DNA from: Acaudatibacter sp050729515
GTDB taxonomy: Bacteria > Pseudomonadota > Alphaproteobacteria > Caulobacterales > Caulobacteraceae
Direction: 5' to 3'
Length of the DNA stretch: 64,000 nt
Assembly (NCBI GenBank): GCA_050729515.1
Contig: JBOHLG010000006.1
Span: 62,001 to 126,000 of the forward strand
How positions within the stretch are numbered: position 1 is the stretch's first letter; each line of letters starts with the position of its first letter. The position numbers were made by a program, and so were the translations under genes. This document shows, one piece after another, positions 8,473-22,253 of this stretch. Under the pieces are notes generated by a model. The model saw only the letters and a list, made by a program, of their open reading frames with translations, had not been told where the DNA came from and ran no database searches.

Positions 8473-8488
8473 TCTCTCAAATGAGAGA
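8473..8488. promoter_or_regulatory. Probable antitoxin operator
   Basis: TCTCTCA and TGAGAGA form a perfect 7-base inverted repeat separated by AA, 12 bases upstream of the antitoxin ATG. An AT-rich stretch resembling a -10 box (TATATC on the minus strand) overlaps it. Position and symmetry suit autorepression by a RelB dimer. Confidence 0.6.
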
Positions 8489-8618
8489 TATAGACTCATA
8501 GCGGGCGAACTCAAGCCGTCACGGTGCGGGTCCGCGACTTGAATTAGAGCTCGCCCACGCGCCATTGTCGAGTTGAGCGGCCTCGAGGGGCGGCCGCGAG
8601 TGGGCCGAGCCGGGCGAC

Positions 8619-11600
8619 ATGGATGTCTTTGATCTCGATCGCCGCTTAGTAGGCGACTACGAGCGCTTCGCCCGCTCCTTCACCCAGATCCGTGCGCCGG
8701 ACATCCGTGAGCAAGTAGCGACGCTTTACGCCTCCGGTCGATTCTGGCCCGAGCCCCTGGTCAGCATCAATCCGCGGTTCGAAGCCGGCCCCACCGTCGC
8801 CGAGCTCGCCGCCCAGAGCGTGCTCCATGAACGCACCGCGCAGATCTTTCGAGCGGACGGCGCGCCGATCCGTCTTCACCGCCATCAGGAACAGGCGCTG
8901 GCCAAGGCGCGGGCGGGTGAGAGCTTCGCGGTCACGACCGGCACGGGTTCGGGAAAATCCCTTTGTTTTTTCATTCCGATCATCGACGCCGCCGTGAGAG
9001 CCAGGCAGGTGGGCGAAGCGCCGCGAACGCGGGCGATCGTGATCTATCCGATGAACGCCCTGGCCAACAGCCAGCGTGAGGAGTTGGACAGGTTCCTGAA
9101 GCAATCAGGCCTGCCGGACCGCGAACGCCCCACCTTCGCCCGCTACACGGGCCAGGAGAACGAGGAGGAGCGACAGCGAGTCGCGAAGCTCAAGCCTGAC
9201 GTACTGCTGACCAATTTCGTCATGCTCGAGTATCTCATGACCCGCGAGAAGGCGGCCGACGCCGAGGTGCTGGCGAATTGCCGGGGATTAGACTTCATCG
9301 TCCTCGACGAACTCCACACCTATCGCGGGCGGCAAGGCGCGGACGTGGCGATGCTCATGCGCCGGGTTCGCGAGCGACTGACGCCCGACAAGGCCCCAAT
9401 CTGCATCGGAACCTCGGCCACCATGGCGAGCGGGGACGTCGCCGAGTCCGCGCACGAGGTGGCGGCGGTGGCCTCGCGGCTGTTCGGCGCCCAGATCGGC
9501 CCGGACGGGGTCATCACCGAGAGTCTGAAGCGTGCGACGGACGAGGCGCTGAAGCCGGCGGCGTTGACCGCCGCCCTGACCGCGTCCCTCGATAGCACAG
9601 CCGCGGATAAGCTGACCGACGAGGCCCTTCGCACCGATCCCTTGGCGGTTTGGATCGAAATGCAGATCGGGCTCGATGACCGTCAGGCGCTCAGACGCCG
9701 AAGTCCGATGACCCTCACGATGGCGGCCAATCAATTGGCCGCCCAGACAGGCCGGGACATAGGCCTTTGCCGAGAGCCCATCGCTGCGTTCCTGACTCTG
9801 ATGAGCAAACCGGCCTCCGCACGAGGCGGGAGCGGCGAGGGCGCCTTTATGGCTTTCAAGCTCAACCAGTTCATCTCTGGGGCTGGCCACGTGCACGCCA
9901 CGCTTCAGGCCCCAGACGCCCGTCACGTGACCCTCGACGGACAGAAATTCGATCCCCTCGATGGCGCCTCGCGGCTCTATCCGACCTTCTTTTGCCGGAA
10001 CTGCGGCCAGGAACACCACCCGGTGTCGCTGGGCATCGAGGACGGACGCCAAACGGTGATCGCCCGCTCGATCGATGATGCGCCGCTCGGCGACGAAAAT
10101 GAGGAGGTGTGGGCGGGCTACTTGATGCCTGAACCTGTGGGGGATCCCGACTTCACTTTCGGAGGTGAGCCGGGGGACTACCCGGACGAATGGGTCGAGA
10201 CCGGCCCGTCGGGGCAGCTGCGCCTCAAGAAGGGCCGGCGGACCTCAGCGCCGAAGAAGCTCGCCGTGGCGCCCTCAGGCGAAGTGGGAGTTGGCCGCGA
10301 CGCATGGTTCCTCCCCGGCAAGTTTCGGTTTTGCCCAGCCTGCGGCCACCAGCCCGCTCAGCAGGCTCGAGAGATCAACAAGCTGGCCGGACTCTCCGCC
10401 GAGGGCCGGAGTTCGGCGACCACCCTCCTTGCCTCGAGCACCCTGCGCTGGATGAACGCCCAGGGGTCGGCCGTGCCCGAAGACAAACGCAAGTTGCTCG
10501 GCTTCACCGACAATCGTCAGGATGCGGCCCTCCAGGCCGGCCACTTCAATGATTTCACCTTCGTGACGCTCCTGCGGGGCGCCGCCCTGGCCGCAATCCG
10601 CGAGGCCGGGGCCGAAGGTCTGGCGCCGGAGGATTTCGGCCGAAAGGTGCGCGGGCAGCTCGGCTTCTCGGCCGCCAACACAGCCAGACGACCGGCGTGG
10701 ATGGCCGATCCCGAGCTCAAGGGCGTTGTCCAAGCCGACGCCGAAAGCGTCCTCACCAAGGTGCTCGCCCATCGGATCTGGGCCGACCAACGGCGCGGAT
10801 GGCGGTTCACCAATCCCAATCTCGAAGAGCTGCGGCTGGTCCGTCCCTCCTATCTCGCCATCGAAGAGCTGGCGGCCGACGAGTCGGAGTTCTCGGCCTC
10901 GAAATTCCTTCTCGAGGCATCGGCGGCGACTCGCACGAAGGCGCTGCTGGCTGTGCTCGAGGCCATGCGCAAGGGTCTTGCCATCGCGACCGAGTCGCTC
11001 GAAAGGGAAGCCGCCGAGTCCTTGGCCGAGCGCAGCCGAGGACTCCTGCGAGATCCCTGGGCTATCTCCGCTCAGGAACGAACCCGACAAGCGTCGGCGC
11101 TGATGATGGCGGCGCCGAACAAGGCGGAAGCGGGGCTCAGAGGGGAGAGTCTCATCGTCCGCGGAGGGGCGCGCAGCGCCCTGGCGCGGGAGCTGCGTCG
11201 CAAGTCGCTGTGGAACCGCGAGAAGGCCCTCACCGAACATGAATACCATGAACTGATCGCGGCGCTGCTGGCGGCGGCCGAGCGCTATGGCCTCGTCGTC
11301 AGTGTTCAGACCCTCTTCGGCAACCCAGGCTGGCGTCTTGCGCCGAACGCCCTGCGCTTAGTGCTCGACGAGCCGGATCCCAGCGCGAAACCACCCAACG
11401 CCTACTTCCGCGATCTTTACGGATCGATCGCCAATGCGTTGCAATCCGGGAGCGATGACCTGTTCGGGCTCGAAGCGCGCGAGCACACCGCGCAGGTCGA
11501 TCAACAGAAGCGCATTTGGCGCGAGGAGCGCTTCCGCTGGGGCGACGAGGACAAGGCGGCGATCGCCGATGACAAGGAGAAGATGCGCGAAACCGGCGAG

Positions 11601-13796
11601 CCCGGCACGTTTCTTCCAGCGCTATTCTGCTCGCCGACCATGGAGCTCGGCGTCGACATCTCGGCGCTCAATGCCGTCTACCTCAGAAACGTCCCGCCCA
11701 CGCCCGCCAACTACGCCCAACGCGCCGGCCGCGCCGGTCGCTCAGGCCAAACGGCGCTGATCATCGCCTACTGCGCCGCCCAGAGCCCGCACGATCAGTA
11801 CTACTTCGCCGACCCGGTACGGATGGTCGGCGGGGCGGTGCGCCCGCCCGCCCTGGACCTCGCCAACCGCGATCTCGTCACCGCACACCTGCAAGCCGTG
11901 TGGCTAGCCGAAGCGGCGATCGATCTTCCCGCAGACATTCCTTCGGTCCTCGATCGGGCGAACGAAGCCCTGCCCATCCGGCCAGACATCGCCGAACGTG
12001 TCGCAGACCCCGATCTGAGCCGCCGGGCGGCCGCCGCCATGACCCGACTGCTCGGCGCCATCCGCGCCGAGTTGCCCCCCGACCGGGCGCCGTGGGCCAA
12101 AGATCCCGCCGCCTTCGCCGACGAAGTAGCCGCCGAAGCAGCGACGAAATTCTCCCTCGCTTTCGACCGCTGGCGGGGTCTCTACCGCGGCGCCCGTGAG
12201 ATGCTGCTCGACGCCAACCGCAAATCAGAGATGCACGGGTTGCCGCTCGAAGCGCGCCGGGAGGCGAAGCGCCAGCAGGCCCAGGCCAACGAGCAGATCG
12301 CGCTGCTCGAACGCGGCGAGTCTTCGGCCGGATCGGATTTCTACACTTACCGTTATCTCGCCACCGAGGGCTTCCTGCCGGGTTACAACTTCCCGCGCCT
12401 GCCGCTCTACGCCTATATTCCCAGCGTCGCCGGCGTCAGATCGCCGGCGGCCTACCTCCAGCGCGCCCGTTTCATTGCCATCGCCGAGTTCGGTCCGCTC
12501 AGCCTCATCTATCACGAGGGCCGAGCCTTTCGGGTGACTCGCGCCCGCCTGCCGGCCGCGGCGCGTGACGCCGAGGGCCGGCTGGCCACGTTCAGCGTCA
12601 TCGCCTGCGGAGAGTGCGGCGCCGGCCACAGAATCGAACGCGAGCGCTGCCATGCCTGCGGCGCCCGCCTGGCTGGAGTCGCCGAAGAAATCGGGCAGGT
12701 CGTGCGCATCGACAGCGTCGAGACCCAGCCTGCCGAGCGCATCACCGCCAACGACGAGGATCGCCAGCGGCAGGGATTCGAGATCCAGACCACATTCGCC
12801 TGGCCTACCCGTCATGGCGTGGTCGACGTCACCCGCGTCTGCGCCGAAGACGAGGCCGGCGAAATCCTTCGCCTCGACTACGCCGGCGGCGCCGAAATCA
12901 GTCGCTTGAACAAGGGACTGCGCCGGCGACGCGAGAAGTCTTTGACGGGCTTTCACATCGATCCGGCGACGGGTCGATGGGGGCGCCTCGAGAGCGACGA
13001 CGAGGAGGCGCCCGACCTGCCACGGACCGTCCGGGTCGTCCCCATTGTTCAAGACCACAAGAACGCTGCCCTGCTGCGCCTCGTCGACGGTCCCCTGGAT
13101 GAGGCCGGCATGGCGACTTTGCAATATGCCCTCACCCGCGGGCTGGAGATCGTCTTCCAGCTCGAGGCGGGCGAGACCCTGACCGAGCCCACGCCCTCGC
13201 GCGAATGCCGCAAGGCTATCCTGGCGTACGAGGCGACGGAGGGCGGCGCGGGCGTCCTCGGCCGGCTGGCCGGCGAGCCGGACGCGTTCGCCCGCATCGC
13301 CCAAGGGGCGCTTGAGCTCATGCACTACCGCGCCCTGGACGCCGCCATCCAGGCGGCCGATCCGGGTTTGCTCGATGAGGTTCCCGACCCGGACTGCGTC
13401 GCGGGCTGTTATCGCTGCCTGCTCTCCTACTTCAACCAGCCCGACCACGAGGCCATCGACCGCCGTCATCAGGGCGCCCTCCGGGTCCTGCTGCGCCTCG
13501 CCCGATCGACGATCCGTCCCCTCGAAGCGCCGGTCGACGGCGTCGAACAGCCGGCTTGGCGTGAGGCGATCGCCGCCTGGGGCCTTCCGGCGCCGGACGC
13601 GAGCTCCCTGGAGATTGCGGGCGTCACGCTGCCGCTCGCCTGGCGCGCGCACTTGGTATGCGCCTGCTTCGACCCGGTCGGACCCGGTGTCGAGGACGAC
13701 CTGGCGGCGGCTGGCTATACCTTGGTTGGGCTGACGGCTGCGCCCGCTGGGAAGGCTCCGGCCGAACTGATCGAGCTTCTGGGCCAGAGGGCGTGA
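8619..13796 (+). CDS. Giant DEAD/DEAH helicase with DUF1998 domain (defence operon gene 1)
   Basis: A 1725-residue SF2 helicase. Walker A is TGTGSGKS at about 107-114, the Walker B box DELH at 230-233, and motif III GTSAT follows. After a roughly 600-residue insertion with Cys pairs (CRNCGQEH, CPACGHQ) comes the second RecA domain, with SPTMELGVDIS and QRAGRAGRSGQ near 1034. A zinc-ribbon-like block (CGECG and CHACG) and a C-terminal DUF1998 region (YEATEGGAGVL, CYRCLLSYFNQ near 1597) complete it. The architecture resembles Druantia DruE or a fused DISARM DrmA/DrmB. It is the first of five overlapping genes: its stop overlaps the next start (GTGA). A role in DNA translocation or unwinding during phage defence is inferred. 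Confidence 0.85.
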   Translation: MDVFDLDRRLVGDYERFARSFTQIRAPDIREQVATLYASGRFWPEPLVSINPRFEAGPTVAELAAQSVLHERTAQIFRADGAPIRLHRHQEQALAKARAGESFAVTTGTGSGKSLCFFIPIIDAAVRARQVGEAPRTRAIVIYPMNALANSQREELDRFLKQSGLPDRERPTFARYTGQENEEERQRVAKLKPDVLLTNFVMLEYLMTREKAADAEVLANCRGLDFIVLDELHTYRGRQGADVAMLMRRVRERLTPDKAPICIGTSATMASGDVAESAHEVAAVASRLFGAQIGPDGVITESLKRATDEALKPAALTAALTASLDSTAADKLTDEALRTDPLAVWIEMQIGLDDRQALRRRSPMTLTMAANQLAAQTGRDIGLCREPIAAFLTLMSKPASARGGSGEGAFMAFKLNQFISGAGHVHATLQAPDARHVTLDGQKFDPLDGASRLYPTFFCRNCGQEHHPVSLGIEDGRQTVIARSIDDAPLGDENEEVWAGYLMPEPVGDPDFTFGGEPGDYPDEWVETGPSGQLRLKKGRRTSAPKKLAVAPSGEVGVGRDAWFLPGKFRFCPACGHQPAQQAREINKLAGLSAEGRSSATTLLASSTLRWMNAQGSAVPEDKRKLLGFTDNRQDAALQAGHFNDFTFVTLLRGAALAAIREAGAEGLAPEDFGRKVRGQLGFSAANTARRPAWMADPELKGVVQADAESVLTKVLAHRIWADQRRGWRFTNPNLEELRLVRPSYLAIEELAADESEFSASKFLLEASAATRTKALLAVLEAMRKGLAIATESLEREAAESLAERSRGLLRDPWAISAQERTRQASALMMAAPNKAEAGLRGESLIVRGGARSALARELRRKSLWNREKALTEHEYHELIAALLAAAERYGLVVSVQTLFGNPGWRLAPNALRLVLDEPDPSAKPPNAYFRDLYGSIANALQSGSDDLFGLEAREHTAQVDQQKRIWREERFRWGDEDKAAIADDKEKMRETGEPGTFLPALFCSPTMELGVDISALNAVYLRNVPPTPANYAQRAGRAGRSGQTALIIAYCAAQSPHDQYYFADPVRMVGGAVRPPALDLANRDLVTAHLQAVWLAEAAIDLPADIPSVLDRANEALPIRPDIAERVADPDLSRRAAAAMTRLLGAIRAELPPDRAPWAKDPAAFADEVAAEAATKFSLAFDRWRGLYRGAREMLLDANRKSEMHGLPLEARREAKRQQAQANEQIALLERGESSAGSDFYTYRYLATEGFLPGYNFPRLPLYAYIPSVAGVRSPAAYLQRARFIAIAEFGPLSLIYHEGRAFRVTRARLPAAARDAEGRLATFSVIACGECGAGHRIERERCHACGARLAGVAEEIGQVVRIDSVETQPAERITANDEDRQRQGFEIQTTFAWPTRHGVVDVTRVCAEDEAGEILRLDYAGGAEISRLNKGLRRRREKSLTGFHIDPATGRWGRLESDDEEAPDLPRTVRVVPIVQDHKNAALLRLVDGPLDEAGMATLQYALTRGLEIVFQLEAGETLTEPTPSRECRKAILAYEATEGGAGVLGRLAGEPDAFARIAQGALELMHYRALDAAIQAADPGLLDEVPDPDCVAGCYRCLLSYFNQPDHEAIDRRHQGALRVLLRLARSTIRPLEAPVDGVEQPAWREAIAAWGLPAPDASSLEIAGVTLPLAWRAHLVCACFDPVGPGVEDDLAAAGYTLVGLTAAPAGKAPAELIELLGQRA

Positions 13797-16582
13797 GCGA
13801 CTTTTCTCCCGGCGATCTCGTTCGAGCCCGCGGCCGCGAGTGGGTGGCGCTCCCCTCGCAGGATGACGGCGTGTTGCGCCTCCGACCCTTGCTGGGGGCT
13901 GAGAGCGATGTCCAGGCGCTCGTGCCATTGCTCGAGCGGCGCAAGCCCGAACCCGCGCGATTCCCTCCGCCCGAACCGACGCCGACTTCGACGCAGGACG
14001 GGGCGCGACTGCTTTCCGAAGCGCTGCGGCTTTCGCTGCGCCGGGGAGCCGGCCCGTTCCGATCCGCCGCCCGCGTCGCCTTCGAGCCGCGGGCCTATCA
14101 GCTCGTGCCTCTGCTGATGGCCCTGCGTCTTCCGCACGTGCGTCTGCTGATCGCCGATGACGTCGGGGTGGGCAAGACAGTGGAGGCCGGCCTCATTCTG
14201 CGCGAGCTGATCGACCGGGGCGAGCTCGACCGTTTCACCATCCTCTGCCCGCCCCATCTGGTCGAGCAGTGGACTGAAGAACTGCGCGTCAAGTTCGATC
14301 TCGACGCCGTCGCCGTCACCTCGGCCACCGCCGCCCGCCTGGAGCGCGGCCTTCCACTGTCGGAGAGTCTCTTCGACGCCCTTCCCTACTCCGTGGTCAG
14401 CCTCGACTACATCAAGGCTGATCGGCGTCGTGACGCCTTCGCGGCCGCCTGTCCGCGGATGGTCGTGGTCGACGAAGCGCACGCCTGCGTCGGCGCCGAT
14501 CGCGGCCGCCACCAGAGATTCGAGCTGTTGCGCCGCCTGGCCGCCGACGCGGAGCGGGAACTGATCCTGCTCACCGCCACGCCACACAGCGGCGATGAGG
14601 CGGCGTTCGATCGCCTGATCGGCCTCATTGACCCGGCGTTCATCGGCGGAGCGGGGTTCGAGACCGAGGCGGCCCGCGTCCGGCTCGCGCGCCATTTCGT
14701 GCAGCGACGCCGCGTCGACATCACCGGCCAGGAATGGGGCGAGGATCGAGTCTTTCCCAGGCATGAGACGGCCGAGCATATTTGGCGTTTCGATCAGGCG
14801 ACCGCCGCCTTTCACGACGCCGTCCTCGACTGGTGCCTGGGGATGGTGGAAGACAAGGACGCCCAGGGCGCGCGCCTCGCCTTCTGGGGCGTGCTCGCTC
14901 TCATGCGCTGTGTCGGCTCCTCGCCCGCGGCGGCCGTTTCGGCCCTTCGCAACCGGCTCGCCGCCGACGCCGATCGGCTCGCCGAACAGGTCTTCGACGA
15001 CGAGGCCGATGACGCCGACGCCGTCGACCTCGAACCAGCCTCAGGTTTGGAGACGGCGGCCGATCCCCAGCTTGCAGAGCTCGTGGAGCGCGCCGAAACT
15101 CTGACCAAATGTCCTGATCCGAAGCTCGCCGAACTCGCCCGAGTGCTCAAAGGACCCCTCGAGGAGGGCGCCAATCCGGTTGTCTTCTGCCGATACATCG
15201 CCACGGTCGCGCACCTGGCGGCGGGGCTTCGCCGGGCGTTTCCCAACCTCGTCATCGAGGAAGTGACCGGCGCTCTTTCTTCCGAGGAGCGCAGGGCGAA
15301 AGTGGAGGCCATGGCCGTCGGCCCGGAGGGCGAGGCCGCCCCGCAGCATCTGCTCGTCGCCACCGATTGCCTCTCGGAGGGCATCAACCTCCAGAAGCTC
15401 TTCGACACGGTGGTTCACTACGACCTCTCATGGAATCCGACCCGTCACCAGCAGCGCGAGGGTCGGGTCGACCGGTTCGGCCAGCCCGCCGAGCGCGTCC
15501 GCTCGGTGCTGATGTATTCGCCAGACAGCGCGATCGATGGCGCAGTCCTCGACGTCATCTTGCGCAAAGCCGAGCACATTCGCCTGCGCACCGGCGTCTC
15601 CGTGCCCCTGCCCGAAGACCGCGCGGCGGTCACCGGCGCCCTGATGAACCGCCTGCTTCTTCACAAGGGCCGCGCTCGCCAGCTGACGCTCGATTTCGGC
15701 GATCAGTTCCAAGCCCAGTCGACGGCCATGGAGACCCTGTGGCGCGATGCCGAGGAGGGGGAGAAGCGCTCGCGCGCCCGCTTCGCCCAGAACGCCATCA
15801 AGCCGGAGGAGGCGGCGCCGGAATGGCGGCGCTGGCGCGACGTGCTGGGCGGAGGGGACGAGGTGCGCACCTTCGTCGACCGCGCCCTCGCGCGCCTGAT
15901 GACCCCCTTGGAGAACAAGAAAGGCGGCGTCTTCCTCGCCCATCTCGACGCTCTGCCCACCGCCTTGCGCGAGCGGCTTGCCGGGCGCGGGCTCTCCGGG
16001 TCGGTGCGCATCGGTTTCGAAGAGTCTGCGCCCGACGCGATGGTCGTGACGCGCGCCCACCCGCTCACCGCGACCCTGGCCGAAACCCTGCTCGAAGGCG
16101 CGCTGGATCCGGCGGCCGGCCCGCCAACGTCGCTCGGGCGCGCCGGCGCCTGGCCAAGCGCGTCGGTGACGAACCTCACGACGATCGCGCTCTTGCGCCT
16201 GAGGTTCAAGCTGACCATCCAGGCGAGGCGTGAGCGCCTGCTCCTCGCCGAGGAGGCCCAGGCGGTCGCCTTTTCGGGCGGCCGGCTGATCGCCACTGGT
16301 GACGAGGCTCGGCGGCTGCTGGAGGCGGAGGCCGCGGGCGATCTCGTCCCGGCCGCCCAGACCCGTCTGCTTTTCCAGGCTCGCGAGCGTCTCGACACCG
16401 ACCTCGCCGCGCCGCTCTCCGACTTCGCGCGAGATCGGGCGACCACGCTGGCCGACGACCATGAGCGCGTGCGATCGGCCGACGGCCGACGAGCCTCCGG
16501 CGCCGGAGGCTCGCGGGTGCTGGTCGAACCGGTGCTGCCGGCCGACGTCATCGGCCTCTACGTCCTGGCCCCGGCGACCTAA
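13793..16582 (+). CDS. SNF2-type helicase, DrmD-like (defence operon gene 2)
   Basis: A 929-residue SWI2/SNF2 ATPase starting at GTG 13793, chosen because GTGA overlaps the previous stop and the frame then begins SDFSPGDLVRARG, a usual family N-terminus. Motif I is DDVGVGKT (Lys128), DEAH is at 227-230 and TATPHSG follows. The helicase C-terminal domain contains CRYIATVAHL, ATDCLSEGINLQ and QQREGRVDRFGQ (from 553). The long C-terminal region beyond residue 640 is charged and helical. The layout matches DrmD of class 1 DISARM and similar RapA-like helicases paired with methylases. The exact DNA substrate is unknown. Confidence 0.85.
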   Translation: MSDFSPGDLVRARGREWVALPSQDDGVLRLRPLLGAESDVQALVPLLERRKPEPARFPPPEPTPTSTQDGARLLSEALRLSLRRGAGPFRSAARVAFEPRAYQLVPLLMALRLPHVRLLIADDVGVGKTVEAGLILRELIDRGELDRFTILCPPHLVEQWTEELRVKFDLDAVAVTSATAARLERGLPLSESLFDALPYSVVSLDYIKADRRRDAFAAACPRMVVVDEAHACVGADRGRHQRFELLRRLAADAERELILLTATPHSGDEAAFDRLIGLIDPAFIGGAGFETEAARVRLARHFVQRRRVDITGQEWGEDRVFPRHETAEHIWRFDQATAAFHDAVLDWCLGMVEDKDAQGARLAFWGVLALMRCVGSSPAAAVSALRNRLAADADRLAEQVFDDEADDADAVDLEPASGLETAADPQLAELVERAETLTKCPDPKLAELARVLKGPLEEGANPVVFCRYIATVAHLAAGLRRAFPNLVIEEVTGALSSEERRAKVEAMAVGPEGEAAPQHLLVATDCLSEGINLQKLFDTVVHYDLSWNPTRHQQREGRVDRFGQPAERVRSVLMYSPDSAIDGAVLDVILRKAEHIRLRTGVSVPLPEDRAAVTGALMNRLLLHKGRARQLTLDFGDQFQAQSTAMETLWRDAEEGEKRSRARFAQNAIKPEEAAPEWRRWRDVLGGGDEVRTFVDRALARLMTPLENKKGGVFLAHLDALPTALRERLAGRGLSGSVRIGFEESAPDAMVVTRAHPLTATLAETLLEGALDPAAGPPTSLGRAGAWPSASVTNLTTIALLRLRFKLTIQARRERLLLAEEAQAVAFSGGRLIATGDEARRLLEAEAAGDLVPAAQTRLLFQARERLDTDLAAPLSDFARDRATTLADDHERVRSADGRRASGAGGSRVLVEPVLPADVIGLYVLAPAT

Positions 16583-16610
16583 GGTGGCGCGCCGCCCCGC
16601 GAGAAGTTGG

Positions 16611-20533
<3,923 letters not shown>

Positions 20534-20537
<4 letters not shown>

Positions 20538-21352
20538 CCCCGCCGGACGAGCCGAATTCTTCAGGGTTCGTCATCCGAACCTTTCTCAACAAGGCGGCGT
20601 GGGACAAAGGATTTCGGCTGGCGCGGGAGGCTGAAGGCTCGTGGCTCGCCTTCGATTCCACCACCGCCAATGGCCGCGTCTGGCTGGCGGGCGATGGGGA
20701 GCACGGACCATGGCGGCTGGCGAGCGACCATCCAGGCGTTCTCGCCGAGTTTGGACCTGGAGCAATGGCCGGCGGCCCCGGCCTAGCGACTTGGCGCTTC
20801 GCCGATCAGGCCGACCTCTACGAGGCCCTCGACCGCGCCTACAAGCTCGGCGCGAGCCTTCCCGATGCGCCGCTGCGCGAGTTCGAGCGCCAGACCGCCG
20901 GCCTGCCGCGCGCCACCGAGGTCGAGCGGCTCGTGGTGCAGCGCGTCGGCCAGGACGTTTTCCGGGCCGCGCTGATGGACTATTGGGATGGCCGCTGCGC
21001 GGTGACCGGACTCGCCGATCCCGCTCTCCTCAGGGCCTCGCACATTGTCCGCTGGGCCGATTGCGCCACCGACGCCGAACGCCTCGACGTCCACAACGGC
21101 CTGCTCCTGTCAGCCCTATGGGACGCCGCCTTCGATGCCCACCTCGTGACTTTCGATGAGGAGGGCCGGGCTAAGTTCGGCTCCGATATTTCCACCGAAG
21201 CGCGGGCGATGCTGGGAGGCGAAGCCAAGATGTGCCGCACGCCGACGCCGCAGCAACGCGGCTACCTTGGCCGGCATCGCGCTTTCGGGGCCGTCGACGA
21301 CGGTTCGGGTTTGGAGTGCGAGCGTTTCTTGGCAAGCGAGGAAGAGCGATGA
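20534..21352 (+). CDS. HNH endonuclease, first of a tandem pair (defence operon gene 4)
   Basis: The 272-residue protein carries a C-terminal HNH domain: CAVTG (Cys155), ASHIVRW (His170), HNGLLL (His187, Asn188) and AAFDAHLVTFDEEG. This looks like the HNH_2 subtype found in restriction and antiviral proteins. The N-terminal 130 residues (FVIRTFLNKAAWDKGF, WRFADQADLYEALDRAY) are not recognised and could sense DNA or a partner. ATG overlaps the methylase stop (ATGA), so translation is coupled. The predicted job is cleavage of non-self DNA selected by the helicases and methylase. Confidence 0.85.
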
Positions 21353-22140
21353 TCAAAATCACTTGGTCCAACGAAGAATCAAGCGGCTTTACTGACCTGC
21401 TTCCTGACTGGATTCTGAGCGGTGACGGTGTCTTGGTTCACGTCGTTCTGGGGCCGAAGCGCGGTGTCTATCAGGCGAGGTGCCGGGTGGCTCGCACCGG
21501 CTCCTTTGTCGATCTGGATTACGAACCCTTTCCCGAGTTCAACGACCCCAGAGGCATGTTTCTGGGAGTCACGCGGCTGATCCTGAATGGCGATGGCCTC
21601 TCCGGCGAGGTTCAGTGGAAGGACCCCAGTAAGACGTTCGAAGGCGGCGAAGCCAAAGCCGAATTCGAGCTTGGCGTCGATCTCGCCGAATACGATATCC
21701 GGGCGATCGAGCGCGATAGGTCGAGGACGCCGACCCAGAAGAGCCAGCTCATCCAGGCGCGGCGCGGCCAGGGGAAATTCCGCGATGGGCTGGTGCAACG
21801 CTGGGGCGGCGCATGCGCTGTGACGGGCCTGCACACTGACGCCCTCCTGAGGGCTTCGCACATGAAGCCCTGGTCGGCTTCGAGCGATGACGAACGGCTG
21901 GATCCGGCGAACGGACTCTTGCTAGCCGCGCATGTGGACGCGCTCTTCGATCGATATCTGATCACGTTCGACGAGGATGGAACGCTTCAATGGAGCGAAG
22001 AGATCGCGCGCGAAGACAGGGAGAGGTTGAATCTTCCGAGGGAACTGCGCCAGAGGCCCAATGACGGTGAGAAGCGGTTCCTGAGACATCACTCTGATGT
22101 CTTTGGGCATCGGCCCCCGGGAACCGGCGGTGAAAACTAA
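21349..22140 (+). CDS. HNH endonuclease, second of a tandem pair (defence operon gene 5)
   Basis: The 263-residue protein ends in an HNH domain closely related to that of the previous gene (CAVTG with Cys156, RASHMKPW with His171, ANGLLL with Asn188, DALFDRYLITFDEDG). Its N-terminus is different: LPDWILSGDGVLVHVVLG and ARTGSFVDLDYEPFPEF suggest a small beta-rich domain. The two genes therefore share the nuclease module but not the presumed targeting domain. The start overlaps the previous stop by 4 bases. This is the last gene of the coupled operon; the next gene has its own ribosome binding site. Confidence 0.85.
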   Translation: MIKITWSNEESSGFTDLLPDWILSGDGVLVHVVLGPKRGVYQARCRVARTGSFVDLDYEPFPEFNDPRGMFLGVTRLILNGDGLSGEVQWKDPSKTFEGGEAKAEFELGVDLAEYDIRAIERDRSRTPTQKSQLIQARRGQGKFRDGLVQRWGGACAVTGLHTDALLRASHMKPWSASSDDERLDPANGLLLAAHVDALFDRYLITFDEDGTLQWSEEIAREDRERLNLPRELRQRPNDGEKRFLRHHSDVFGHRPPGTGGEN

Positions 22141-22253
22141 CTGAGGCGCCTCCGCCACAGTTCATCGGCGAACGACGCCGCAAACGAACGAATGAACATT
22201 GCGCCGGGGCGGCGGAAGTGGGAGTTCGCGCGCCCTTTTTCAGGAGGCGCAAA

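Noticed and set aside
12225..13928. Long open frame on the minus strand opposite the giant helicase
   Set aside because: It has no recognisable domains and lies wholly opposite the DUF1998 end of the helicase, which has strong motif support.
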